Source: Akkermansiaceae bacterium (GTDB taxonomy: Bacteria > Verrucomicrobiota > Verrucomicrobiia > Verrucomicrobiales > Akkermansiaceae). From it: a stretch of 64,000 nucleotides of DNA. Location of the stretch: NCBI GenBank assembly GCA_903934285.1, contig CAIZNN010000202.1, positions 1 through 64,000 of the forward strand, read 5' to 3'. The notes below the pieces were generated by a model, which was given only the letters and a program-made list of their open reading frames with translations, made no database searches and was not told where the DNA came from. The translations under genes were made by a program, and so were the position numbers. Every line of letters starts with the position of its first letter. The stretch's first letter is position 1. Shown piece by piece: positions 39,254 through 48,436 of this stretch.

Positions 39254-39913
39254 TCAGGGGGCGGCCGCCGGACCAGTTAGATCGGACGGATCGGACGGAT
39301 CGGACGGATCGGACGGATCGGACGGATCGGACGGATCAGACGGATCAGACGGATCGGACGGATCGGACGGATCGGACGGATCGGACGGATCGGCGGATGG
39401 GCGGTCGTTGGCTTCGAGGAATTGCAGGACTTCTTGTTGGAGGGCATCCACCTGGTCGAGGGGGATGTCCGGATCCTTGACGATATAGACTTCGCCGGTT
39501 TTGCGGTTTTCGTAAATGCGTAGAATGCCGGTGGGAGTGCGCTGGGTATCGGTCTCGCGCAAGATCCGCTTGCGTTCGAGCATGACGGCAAGGATGTAGC
39601 GGGTGTTTTCGGTGTGGTCCTGGTCATCTTCCACCAAGCGGCGGAGGATGTCTTCGGGGGGTTCCTTTTCGACTTGCCGGGGCTTGTCGCCACCCGGGGC
39701 GCTGTAGCTGGTGCGCCACGACGAGAACGCCGGCGCGGCGGTCGGCGGCAAGGCGTGCCACGCCTCCACACAGTAATCGCGGCGCAGGTAGCCGCTGGAT
39801 TCCGGATCCGGAAACAAGGCGGTGATGATCGGTTCGCCCGCAACAAACGGACGTTGGGACGCGGCGCACTCGCGGCCGCGCGCGCGGATGTGCCAGGATT
39901 CTGCTAGAGCCAT
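39254..39913 (-). CDS. Conserved hypothetical protein with Asp-Pro-Ser tandem tail
   Basis: A 219-residue cytoplasmic protein. Residues 1-75 hold ALAESWHIRARGRECAASQR, ITALFPDPESSGYLRRDYCV and EAWHAL. Residues 90-150 are helical (EDILRRLVEDDQDHTENTRY, LAVMLERKRILRE). I have the impression that proteins of this kind are common in Verrucomicrobiota, but I know no function. The tail is about twelve Asp-Pro-Ser repeats encoded by a 9-bp tandem array and ends LTGPAAAP. It lies five bases after the LptF/G-like gene, in the same direction. Confidence 0.7.
   Translation of the reverse strand: MALAESWHIRARGRECAASQRPFVAGEPIITALFPDPESSGYLRRDYCVEAWHALPPTAAPAFSSWRTSYSAPGGDKPRQVEKEPPEDILRRLVEDDQDHTENTRYILAVMLERKRILRETDTQRTPTGILRIYENRKTGEVYIVKDPDIPLDQVDALQQEVLQFLEANDRPSADPSDPSDPSDPSDPSDPSDPSDPSDPSDPSDPSDPSDLTGPAAAP
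39283..39392. repeat. 9-bp tandem repeat encoding the DPS tail
   Basis: About twelve copies of ATCGGACGG, two of them with ATCAGACGG, are read on the minus strand as Asp-Pro-Ser. Unit length is a multiple of three, so copy changes keep the frame. Confidence 0.92.
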
Positions 39914-39918
39914 GTCGG

Positions 39919-41310
39919 TTAGGGGGTGAGGTGCTTGGTGATCCTGAAAAACCTGAGGAGTGACTGATAGACCGGGCGGTCGGCGATGCGGCGGTGGAAC
40001 AGGTAGAGGCCCAGGAGGGAGAATACGATGTTAGGCAGCCAGGCGGCCAGCGCGGGGTGGAGCAATCCGGCTTCGCCGAAATTGAGAATGACGTTGGTGG
40101 TGAAGATCATCAGGACGGAGAGGACGATGGCGAGGAAGATATTGCCACCAGGGCCGCGGCGGGAGAAGTGGATGGACAGCGGCGCGGCAAGCAGCACGGT
40201 GACCAGGCAGGTGAAGGGCAGCGCCCAGCGGTAGTGCCATTGGGTGAGATAAGGGGCCGCGGCGTGTTCGTTAGGCGGGGTGTGGTGTTTGGTGGCGTTG
40301 GCGCGGAGCCAGCCGTTGAGATCGGGGATGCCGAGGACCTGGGCGGCGAGCCCGGGTTTGATCAATTGCCATGGGGTTTCCGACCACTGCTGGCGCAGCA
40401 CGGGCGGCTCGGGGATTTCAAACTCGGGCACTTGCCCGGCCGCAAAATGGCTGATGACGGGCGCCTCAAAGGTCCAGGAATTGTCGCTGCGATCCCAGCG
40501 CGCGCGCGCGGCGGCGAGCCGCGTGATGAGCGACCCATCGGGGCGGGTGGTGGTCACCTCCACGTTGAGCAACGGCTCGCCTTTTTCGTAGTTTTTCGGG
40601 AAGGCGCCAACCATCCACAGCCGGTGGCTGTCCGGGTTGTTATAGATGACATGTTTGGCCTCGGTGATGAGGACGCCGGCGGCGGCATCGAGGATTTCGT
40701 CCTGCCGGCCATCGGCGGTGGGGGCCCAATGGTAGTTGAGTCCGAGGCACAGCAAACTGCACCAGATGCCCGCGGCCAGCAGCGGCGCGCTGAGCCGGAT
40801 GAGACTGCGCCCGGATTGGATCATGGCGACGATTTCGCGGTCGCGGGACAATTTGCCGAGAGCGTAGATGAGGGAGAGCAGCAGGGCGTAGGGCAGCAGC
40901 AGCAACAGAATGGCGGGTGCCCGGACCTGGTAATAGGCGGCAGCGGTGAGCAGGGTGCTGCTGCCTTTGCGGAAGTCCTTGAGGTTTTCGGCGAAGTCGA
41001 TGAGCATCCAGATGAGCAACAGCGCACTCACACAAATGAAGAAAATGCCGCCGAACTGGCGGGCGATGTGGCGGTCAAGGGTGCCGCCAAAGGCATAAAT
41101 GACGGCGGCCAGCGCGGGCAGGAAACACAACGCCGCCAGCACGTACGGGCGGGCGAGGTGGGCGGTCACGTCGGAGTCCGGGAAGCCGGTGAGTTGCGCG
41201 GTGATGGAGCGCAATTCGGCGGGAATGAGCCAGACGCAGAGCAGCGCGCCGACCCCGGCAAGGCCGAGGGCGAACAGCAATCGCAGCAGCAGGGATGGGG
41301 CACTGGGCAT
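39919..41310 (-). CDS. LptF/LptG-family lipopolysaccharide export permease
   Basis: A 463-residue YjgP/YjgQ-family membrane protein. N-terminal helices precede the typical start TLDRHIARQFGGIFFICVSA. Three helices, a periplasmic beta-jellyroll (about residues 210-340), and three C-terminal helices (RWALPFTCLVTVLLAAPLSI) follow. It works with LptB to extract LPS from the inner membrane. The first 85 residues add two extra hydrophobic helices not normal for LptF/G (about 360 residues). It precedes the DPS-tail hypothetical gene and follows lpxA, so lipid A synthesis and export genes are clustered. Which of LptF or LptG it is cannot be told. Confidence 0.88.
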   Translation of the reverse strand: MPSAPSLLLRLLFALGLAGVGALLCVWLIPAELRSITAQLTGFPDSDVTAHLARPYVLAALCFLPALAAVIYAFGGTLDRHIARQFGGIFFICVSALLLIWMLIDFAENLKDFRKGSSTLLTAAAYYQVRAPAILLLLLPYALLLSLIYALGKLSRDREIVAMIQSGRSLIRLSAPLLAAGIWCSLLCLGLNYHWAPTADGRQDEILDAAAGVLITEAKHVIYNNPDSHRLWMVGAFPKNYEKGEPLLNVEVTTTRPDGSLITRLAAARARWDRSDNSWTFEAPVISHFAAGQVPEFEIPEPPVLRQQWSETPWQLIKPGLAAQVLGIPDLNGWLRANATKHHTPPNEHAAAPYLTQWHYRWALPFTCLVTVLLAAPLSIHFSRRGPGGNIFLAIVLSVLMIFTTNVILNFGEAGLLHPALAAWLPNIVFSLLGLYLFHRRIADRPVYQSLLRFFRITKHLTP

Positions 41311-41321
41311 GGCGGTCGGCG

Positions 41322-41372
41322 CTGGCCACACGATGGCCACACGATGGCGGCAGGATGGCGGCAGGATGGCGG
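41322..41372. repeat. Short 11-bp tandem duplications upstream of the LptF/G-like gene
   Basis: GGCCACACGAT occurs twice, followed by GGCGGCAGGAT twice, in the 111-base gap between lpxA and the permease. This is probably slippage; no function is evident. Confidence 0.6.
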
Positions 41373-41421
41373 GTGTGTCGAGCGCGTTGTCGGGGGCAAT
41401 GAGGCGAATTCCCCAAATAAG

Positions 41422-42198
41422 TTACCCGCCAGCGATCACCCCTTTGCGCGACGGCTTGGCCACCGCCTCCAACATGCGCATGGCCGCCGGGCTCCACTCC
41501 ATGCCGGCCGCCGCCGCCAGCGCCTTGCGCAGCGCCAGCCCCGAGCCGAACAACAAGCCATACAATTTCTTGATTTCGGCGCGGGCGGCCGGGTCAAATC
41601 CGGCGCGGCGCAGCCCCACCGTGTTGAGCCCGGCCAAATGGTTGCTGCCATAGGCCACACAATACGGCGGCACATCCTGGCTGACCGAGGCGTTGCCCTG
41701 CACCATCGCCAAATCCCCGATATGGAGAAATTGATGATAGCCGCCGCCGCCGCCCAGGAAGGCCCGGTTGCCAAGGCGCACGTGCCCGCCAAACATCACG
41801 TTATTGGCAATCACATTGCCATCGCCCACCTGCGAGTCGTGCCCCAAATGGACCCCGGTCATCACATAGTTGTCCTCGCCCAGCGTCGTGTAGCCGCCCG
41901 CCTTGGAGCCCCGGTGGATCGTCACATACTCGCGGATCACGTTGCGCGCGCCTATCCGCACCCCGGAGCGCACCGCCGGATCAAACCCGAGATCTTGCGG
42001 TGGGGCCCCAATCACGCTGCCCCAGCCGACGCAGGTGCCTGCGCCCAGGCTGGTGTCGCCGCAAATCCACGCGTGGCCGCCAATTTTCACCCCGGCCGCC
42101 AATTTCACCGGGCCCTCAAGCACCGCAAAGGGCCCGATCACCACGTCGGCGGCCAACTCAGCTTCAGGCGATACCAGGGCGGTGGGATGGCAGGTCAT
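41422..42198 (-). CDS. lpxA: UDP-N-acetylglucosamine O-acyltransferase
   Basis: A 258-residue left-handed beta-helix enzyme, the first step of lipid A synthesis. Hexapeptide repeats run from residue 5 (LVSPEAELAADVVIGPFAVL) to about 190. The catalytic His is in MTGVHLGHDSQVGD, the LpxA signature IREYVTIHRG is intact, and the C-terminal helices end FGSGLALRKALAAAAG. Family length is about 262. It transfers a hydroxyacyl chain from ACP to UDP-GlcNAc in the cytoplasm, proof of an LPS-type outer membrane. No other lpx genes are adjacent. Confidence 0.95.
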   Translation of the reverse strand: MTCHPTALVSPEAELAADVVIGPFAVLEGPVKLAAGVKIGGHAWICGDTSLGAGTCVGWGSVIGAPPQDLGFDPAVRSGVRIGARNVIREYVTIHRGSKAGGYTTLGEDNYVMTGVHLGHDSQVGDGNVIANNVMFGGHVRLGNRAFLGGGGGYHQFLHIGDLAMVQGNASVSQDVPPYCVAYGSNHLAGLNTVGLRRAGFDPAARAEIKKLYGLLFGSGLALRKALAAAAGMEWSPAAMRMLEAVAKPSRKGVIAGG

Positions 42199-43979
<1,781 letters not shown>

Positions 43980-43985
43980 GGGGCC

Positions 43986-45005
43986 TCACTGAAACAACTC
44001 GCGGGCGGCGTAGGCCATGCCGATGGCGGCAGCGGCGTCGCCGCCGATGGCCCACTCGAAGCGGGTGGTTGCCTGGCTGCTGTCTAACGGGCTGAACCGG
44101 TAAACCGACCAGGCGCGGTCAGCGAAGCCTTCCTCGATCCAAGTCATGAAGAGGTCGCGGAACGAGGTTTCGGCGAGGCCGCCGCCGATGACCACCAGGC
44201 CCGGATCAAACACCCGCACCAGATCGGCGATCAAGTAGCCGAGGATGAATCCTTGCTGGCGGAAAATGCTAACAGCCAGTTCGTCGCCGTGTTGGGCGAA
44301 GTCGCGCAACCGGAACGCTTTGTCCGCGATCGGCGCGTCGGTTTGATTGAGCGGATGGGCGGCCCATTGCGGTTTGGCCAGTTCCAGCGCCAGCCTGCGA
44401 CGCAGCGCCATGAGCGACACCCAGGCTTCCGAGCATCCGGTTAGGCCGCACGAGCAGGGCGGCAGGGAGCCATCATCCTCGCGGAACGGCACGCTCACAT
44501 GGCCCACTTCCAACGCCAAGCCATTGACGCCCTCATAGCAGCGGCCGCCGGGCAGCACCAGTCCGCCGCCCAACCCGGTGCCGGGTGCGAGCAACATCAG
44601 GCTGCTGGTATGTTCCTTGCGCATGGCATACTCGCCCACCGCGGCGGCGTTGCCATCATTGGTCATGAACACCGGCAGACCCAGTCGCGCCGAGAGCAAC
44701 CCGCGGATGTCGGTGCCCACCCAGTCGTCGGCCAGATTGGCACGCCCCCAAATCACCCCGTCGCTGCTGGGGGCCGGCACGTCCAGCCCGATGCCGGCGA
44801 TGGCACCGCGTTCGATCCCGGCACCCGCGGCGAGTTGTTCGAGCGCCAATTCCAATTGGCGGAAGGTCGCCTCGTAGCCGTCTTTGACCAGGCTGCGGAC
44901 CTCGACGAGAGCGCCGGCCTGTTCGGCCTGGGCATCGACCAAGACGGCCTTAACGGTGGTGCCCCCGATGTCGAGCCCGGCAAAATATGATGCGTTAGAT
45001 TTCAT
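43986..45005 (-). CDS. ROK-family sugar kinase (glucokinase-like)
   Basis: A 339-residue ROK kinase. The phosphate-binding start FAGLDIGGTTVKAVLVD, the catalytic Asp in FMTNDGNAAAVGEY, APGTGLGGGLVLPGG, and the zinc motif EVGHVSV with CSCGLTGCSE are present. ROK kinases of this kind phosphorylate glucose, or other hexoses and hexosamines. There is no helix-turn-helix, so it is not a ROK repressor. The ATG at 45005 is preferred to one 60 bases upstream. Its neighbours give no further clue to the substrate. Confidence 0.9.
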   Translation of the reverse strand: MKSNASYFAGLDIGGTTVKAVLVDAQAEQAGALVEVRSLVKDGYEATFRQLELALEQLAAGAGIERGAIAGIGLDVPAPSSDGVIWGRANLADDWVGTDIRGLLSARLGLPVFMTNDGNAAAVGEYAMRKEHTSSLMLLAPGTGLGGGLVLPGGRCYEGVNGLALEVGHVSVPFREDDGSLPPCSCGLTGCSEAWVSLMALRRRLALELAKPQWAAHPLNQTDAPIADKAFRLRDFAQHGDELAVSIFRQQGFILGYLIADLVRVFDPGLVVIGGGLAETSFRDLFMTWIEEGFADRAWSVYRFSPLDSSQATTRFEWAIGGDAAAAIGMAYAARELFQ

Positions 45006-45148
45006 GATGGTGGTGGGGATTGCCCTCAGGCCGCAAAGACTCTTCAGCTCTCCCCGTTTTGTCAAGGCCGCGCAGAGGACTGTGCGGTCCAGCCTTGCCT
45101 GAAGCTCACATCCTCAGACCTCGCGAACCCGGAGGAGCTGTTTGTTAG

Positions 45149-45229
45149 TCAAGCGGCAGCGGCATTGGGTTTGAAGGCCCGGTGTTCATAGCCGGCCGGG
45201 GCCGGCGGCAAGCCGGTAATCACCGGGCT
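45149..45229 (-). pseudogene. Fragment similar to the C-terminus of the CAP-domain secreted protein
   Basis: On the minus strand the frame reads VITGLPPAPAGYEHRAFKPN, then four Ala and a stop. The intact gene at 48437-51160 has TTGLPLAPAGYEYRTFKLDD near its end. The match covers about 20 residues, with nucleotide similarity through CATAGCCGGCCGGGGC. It looks like a relic of a related secreted-protein gene on the other side of the helicase. Confidence 0.6.
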
Positions 45230-45259
45230 GCGGGCGCCGCCGCGAGTGGCGCAATGAAG

Positions 45260-45340
45260 CGGGCAGGCATGCCACCAATGGCCCGCGAGAAATCCATCCA
45301 TCACGTCAAGAACGTTCTCTACCTGAGGCCACTCCACTGG
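45260..45340. repeat. Direct repeat E, left copy
   Basis: About 81 bases starting CGGGCAGGCATGCCACCAAT and ending GAGGCCACTCCACTGG. Roughly 90 percent identical to 47984-48063, with one single-base indel. The two copies bracket the helicase-exonuclease gene in the same orientation. Confidence 0.9.
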
Positions 45341-45455
45341 TCTTCTGTGCCCCATGCGCCGGCAGGACGCCGCCCACGCCGCGCAAGCGGCGGAAACTTT
45401 CCCAACGCGGCGCTTGCGTTGGCGGCGGACTTGCTGATAGGTTCACAATCACACG

Positions 45456-47885
45456 ATGAGCTATCCCAACGAGCAACAGCAAGCGGTGCTGCGGCAGCTT
45501 TATGGCACGCTGCTGGTGCTGGCTCCGGCTGGCACCGGCAAGACGCGGATCATGGCCAACCGTCTGGCGGCGGTCATTGCGGATGGAATGGCGCCCGGCA
45601 GCACCCTTGGGGTCACCTTCACCAATCGCGCCGCGGAGCAGATGCGCATAGCCGTTAGGGATGCCTGTGGCGCCGTCGCCACGGACTGCCGCATCCAGAC
45701 GTTTCACAGCCTGTGCGCATGGATGCTGCGCATGGAAGCGCGCGATCTCGGGCTGCCAGCCGATTTCGTCATCTACGACGAACAGGACAGCATCGACTTG
45801 CTGCGGGATTGCCTCGCCGGCACCGGCATCGGCATCAGCCCGGACGCCGCTTTCTGGCAACTCTCGCAAATCAAATCCGACTGCCCGGCCGAATGCCTGG
45901 CTCTAGCAGAAATCCCGCCGCTCAACCTGAGCGGCCTTGCCGAGCCCTATCGCAAGGCGCTGCGCACCTATCACGCACATCTCGCCGAAAGGCACGCGCT
46001 GGACTTTCCCGATCTGCTGTATCGCACCCGCGCGATGCTTGCCACCCTGCCGGATAAACGCGAGAAGTGGTCCAACCGGTTCGCGTGGATCCAGATGGAC
46101 GAGGTGCAGGACACCCATCTTGCCGAATATGAGGTGATCCGTCTGTTAGCCACGCAAGCCACCGGCATCGCGTTTTTCGGCGACCTCGACCAGACCATTT
46201 ACGAATGGCGCGGCTCGAAACCCGACGCCGTCATGCGGCGCGTCAGGGCGGATTTCGGCCCGGTCAGCGAGCTGCCGCTGCTGGACAATTATCGCGCGAC
46301 GAAGTCCCTGCTGCGGGTGGCCGACCGCCATGCCGGCACCTTTGCCGATCGCCGCACCCGGATCCGGCCGGCGTCATCCCTGCCGGAGGGCATAGCCCCG
46401 GAATGCGAGCGTGCTGCAAATGCCGCTGCCGAGGCCGAATGGATTGCCTCCCGTCTGCAGCGCGTCCTGGCGGACCCCGAGCCGGGCAGGATCGGCATTC
46501 TCACCCGCACCCACAAACGCTCGGAGTGCATTTCCCGCGCCCTCTCACAGAGCGACATCCCCCATCTAACCGTCGAGCAGTTCGACTTCTTCCGGCGGCA
46601 GGAAATCAAGGACTTGCTGGCACGGCTCCGGCTCTTGCTGAATCCTTCCGACAGCGGTTCGCTGCAACGCCTCACCCAGCGCCCGGCATCCGGCATTGGC
46701 GCCGCCACCCTGCACAAACTCTGGATCGAAGGGCAGCAGTGCGGACTGCGCATCACCGACCTCGCGCAACTCCGGTCACACCACCACGGTGAACCGTTCC
46801 GCGTGTTGTTAGATGCGCTCGCGCATGGCACGGTAGTGGTGTTTGATGTCGAAACCACCGGCCTCTCAGCAACGGACGACGAGGTGATCGACCTCGGCGC
46901 GGTGAAGCTCGTCGGCGGCCGCCCTGTCGCGGAATTCGATGCGTTGCTGCGCCCGAGCCGGCCGCTGGGCGAGTCCGCCGCAATTCACGGCATCAGTGAG
47001 GAAACATTGTTGAAAGATGGGCGGGACCCAACAGAAGTGTTGCGCGAGTTCGGCAGATTCGCCGACGGCGCGGTGCTGGTCGGCCACAACGTCGGTTTCG
47101 ACCTGGCGATGATCCGCGCCCATGCCGCGCGGCTGGGGGTGCCCCTGCCAACCGCGGCCTGGGATGACACTCTCGACCTCGCGCGGCGCTTTCTGCGCCT
47201 CGAGCGCCACGATCTGACAAGCGTGAGCCGCCATCTGGGCACCCGCTCCGTGCCGTCCCACCGTGCGCTCGCCGATGCGCGGCCCACCGCCGAAGTGCTG
47301 ATGCTCCTGGCTGGCGAACTCGCGGCAGGCACCCGGGCCCGCAAGGAACTCATCGCCCGCCACGGCAGCCTGTTCCATCCGCTCGCCGAACAACTCGAGG
47401 CCTGGCGCGGGCTGGCCACGACGCTGCGCCCGGCCGCGCTGTGCGGGCGGATCCTGGATGAATCCGGCCTCCTCGGGCATTACAGTGGCGATACCCAGCG
47501 CCTCGCCAACCTCGAGCGCTTCGTCCAATACTTCGTCCGTCACGACGAACCGGCCCGGGCGCCGGCAGATATGTTAGGAGAACTCACCCGCAGGGTTGCC
47601 CTCTCCCGCAACCTCGATTTCCTCGCGGCGGATGACCACAGCATCCCCATCCTGACCGTCCACCAGTCCAAGGGCCTCGAGTTCGACACCGTCTTTGTCG
47701 CCGGGCTGACCGAAGACGAGTTCCCCAGCTACTACGCCAAGAAGGATGGCAAGCTGGAGGAGGAAAAGCGCCTCTTTTACGTCGCCATCACCCGCGCCAA
47801 GCGCCACCTCATCCTCAGCTCACACGCGACCAATGACATGGGTTTTGAAAAGCCGCCTAGCAGTTTTCTGGCCCATCTCATCTAG
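45456..47885 (+). CDS. UvrD/PcrA-type SF1 helicase with internal DEDDh exonuclease domain
   Basis: An 809-residue protein. SF1A helicase motifs: I APAGTGKT (Lys29), Ia TFTNRAAEQM, II MDEVQD (Gln in place of the usual second acidic-core Ser), III FFGDLDQTIYEWRG, IV LDNYRAT, V LTVHQSKGLEFD, VI RLFYVAITRAKRH. Between the halves of the second RecA domain lies a DnaQ-like 3-prime exonuclease: Exo I FDVETTG (Asp464, Glu466), Exo II HNVGFD (Asp549), Exo III HRALADA (His602, Asp607). All DEDDh residues are present, so both activities should work. It probably unwinds and trims DNA in repair, replication restart or defence. It is a single gene flanked by direct repeats E. Confidence 0.93.
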   Translation: MSYPNEQQQAVLRQLYGTLLVLAPAGTGKTRIMANRLAAVIADGMAPGSTLGVTFTNRAAEQMRIAVRDACGAVATDCRIQTFHSLCAWMLRMEARDLGLPADFVIYDEQDSIDLLRDCLAGTGIGISPDAAFWQLSQIKSDCPAECLALAEIPPLNLSGLAEPYRKALRTYHAHLAERHALDFPDLLYRTRAMLATLPDKREKWSNRFAWIQMDEVQDTHLAEYEVIRLLATQATGIAFFGDLDQTIYEWRGSKPDAVMRRVRADFGPVSELPLLDNYRATKSLLRVADRHAGTFADRRTRIRPASSLPEGIAPECERAANAAAEAEWIASRLQRVLADPEPGRIGILTRTHKRSECISRALSQSDIPHLTVEQFDFFRRQEIKDLLARLRLLLNPSDSGSLQRLTQRPASGIGAATLHKLWIEGQQCGLRITDLAQLRSHHHGEPFRVLLDALAHGTVVVFDVETTGLSATDDEVIDLGAVKLVGGRPVAEFDALLRPSRPLGESAAIHGISEETLLKDGRDPTEVLREFGRFADGAVLVGHNVGFDLAMIRAHAARLGVPLPTAAWDDTLDLARRFLRLERHDLTSVSRHLGTRSVPSHRALADARPTAEVLMLLAGELAAGTRARKELIARHGSLFHPLAEQLEAWRGLATTLRPAALCGRILDESGLLGHYSGDTQRLANLERFVQYFVRHDEPARAPADMLGELTRRVALSRNLDFLAADDHSIPILTVHQSKGLEFDTVFVAGLTEDEFPSYYAKKDGKLEEEKRLFYVAITRAKRHLILSSHATNDMGFEKPPSSFLAHLI

Positions 47886-47983
47886 CTCGCTGCTATTAGG
47901 AAGACCGGGTGTGACACGGGTTTCTTGAGTGCACATCGACGAGCCGTTTGGTGCCGCAGTTGCGCACCCATTCGAAATACCCG

Positions 47984-48063
47984 GCGGGCAGGATGCCACC
48001 AATGTCCCGCGAGAAATCCATCCCTCGCGTCAAGAACGTTCTCCACAAGAGGCCACTCCACTA
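47984..48063. repeat. Direct repeat E, right copy
   Basis: Matches 45260-45340 in the same orientation with about eight differences. On the minus strand both copies keep an open frame containing VENVLD and DGFLAGHWWH, so the unit may derive from coding sequence. Confidence 0.9.
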
Positions 48064-48267
48064 GTTTTAAAGATTGAATTTGGAATTCGTCAGCAACCGG
48101 TGTGTGCCACCACCCGCCCCGTCCCGGCCTTGTCACCCCCGCAGCCAGCACGCCACCAAGGCCCAGAACCCGAGTCGGCCAAAAAGCGCCCGCGCCCTGG
48201 CCAGGCTTCACACGCCCAAAAACCAGCCTCAAAAAAAGTCAAAAATAACTCTTGATTCGATCTGATA

Positions 48268-48337
48268 CTACTGCGGCCTCGCCCCCACCGGACGCCCCGG
48301 AGGTGCGTCCCTGCCCGGCATCGTCGCGACTTCGCCC
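48268..48337 (+). repeat. Family B repeat, copy B3 (longest)
   Basis: ACTGCGGCCTCGCCCCCACC, the GGACGC/GCGTCC hairpin, then CTGCCCGGCATCGTCGCGAC and TTCGCCCC. It combines the 5-prime part of B2 and the 3-prime part of B1, so it gives the fullest view of the element. Confidence 0.85.
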
Positions 48338-48436
48338 CACATTCGGTGTTGCAAGGACTCTGGTGGCGGGACGCCACCGGCAACGGCCCGCCGCGAGACG
48401 CGGCGGCCACGCAATTGCACACTCAAACAGCACGGC

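Larger units (their letters stand above)
45006..45455. other. Intergenic region left of the helicase-exonuclease gene (450 bases)
   Basis: No intact gene. It contains a 3-prime fragment related to the CAP-domain protein gene (45149-45229) and the left copy of the 80-bp direct repeat E (45260-45340). The remaining sequence shows nothing I recognise. Confidence 0.7.
47886..48436. other. Intergenic region right of the helicase-exonuclease gene (551 bases)
   Basis: No gene supported. It contains the right copy of repeat E (47984-48063), a less GC-rich patch at about 48064-48095 and 48235-48265, and a family B repeat (48268-48337). Next to it is GTGGCGGGACGCCAC, a small hairpin near 48362-48376. 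Confidence 0.7.

Noticed and set aside
39283-39392. Short direct repeats resembling iterons of an origin
   Set aside because: They are exactly nine bases, GC-rich, within the coding frame of a conserved protein, and no rep gene is near.
47882-48232. A 116-codon minus-strand frame across repeat E
   Set aside because: It lacks a ribosome-binding site and overlaps the helicase end. Its only conserved part is the repeat itself.
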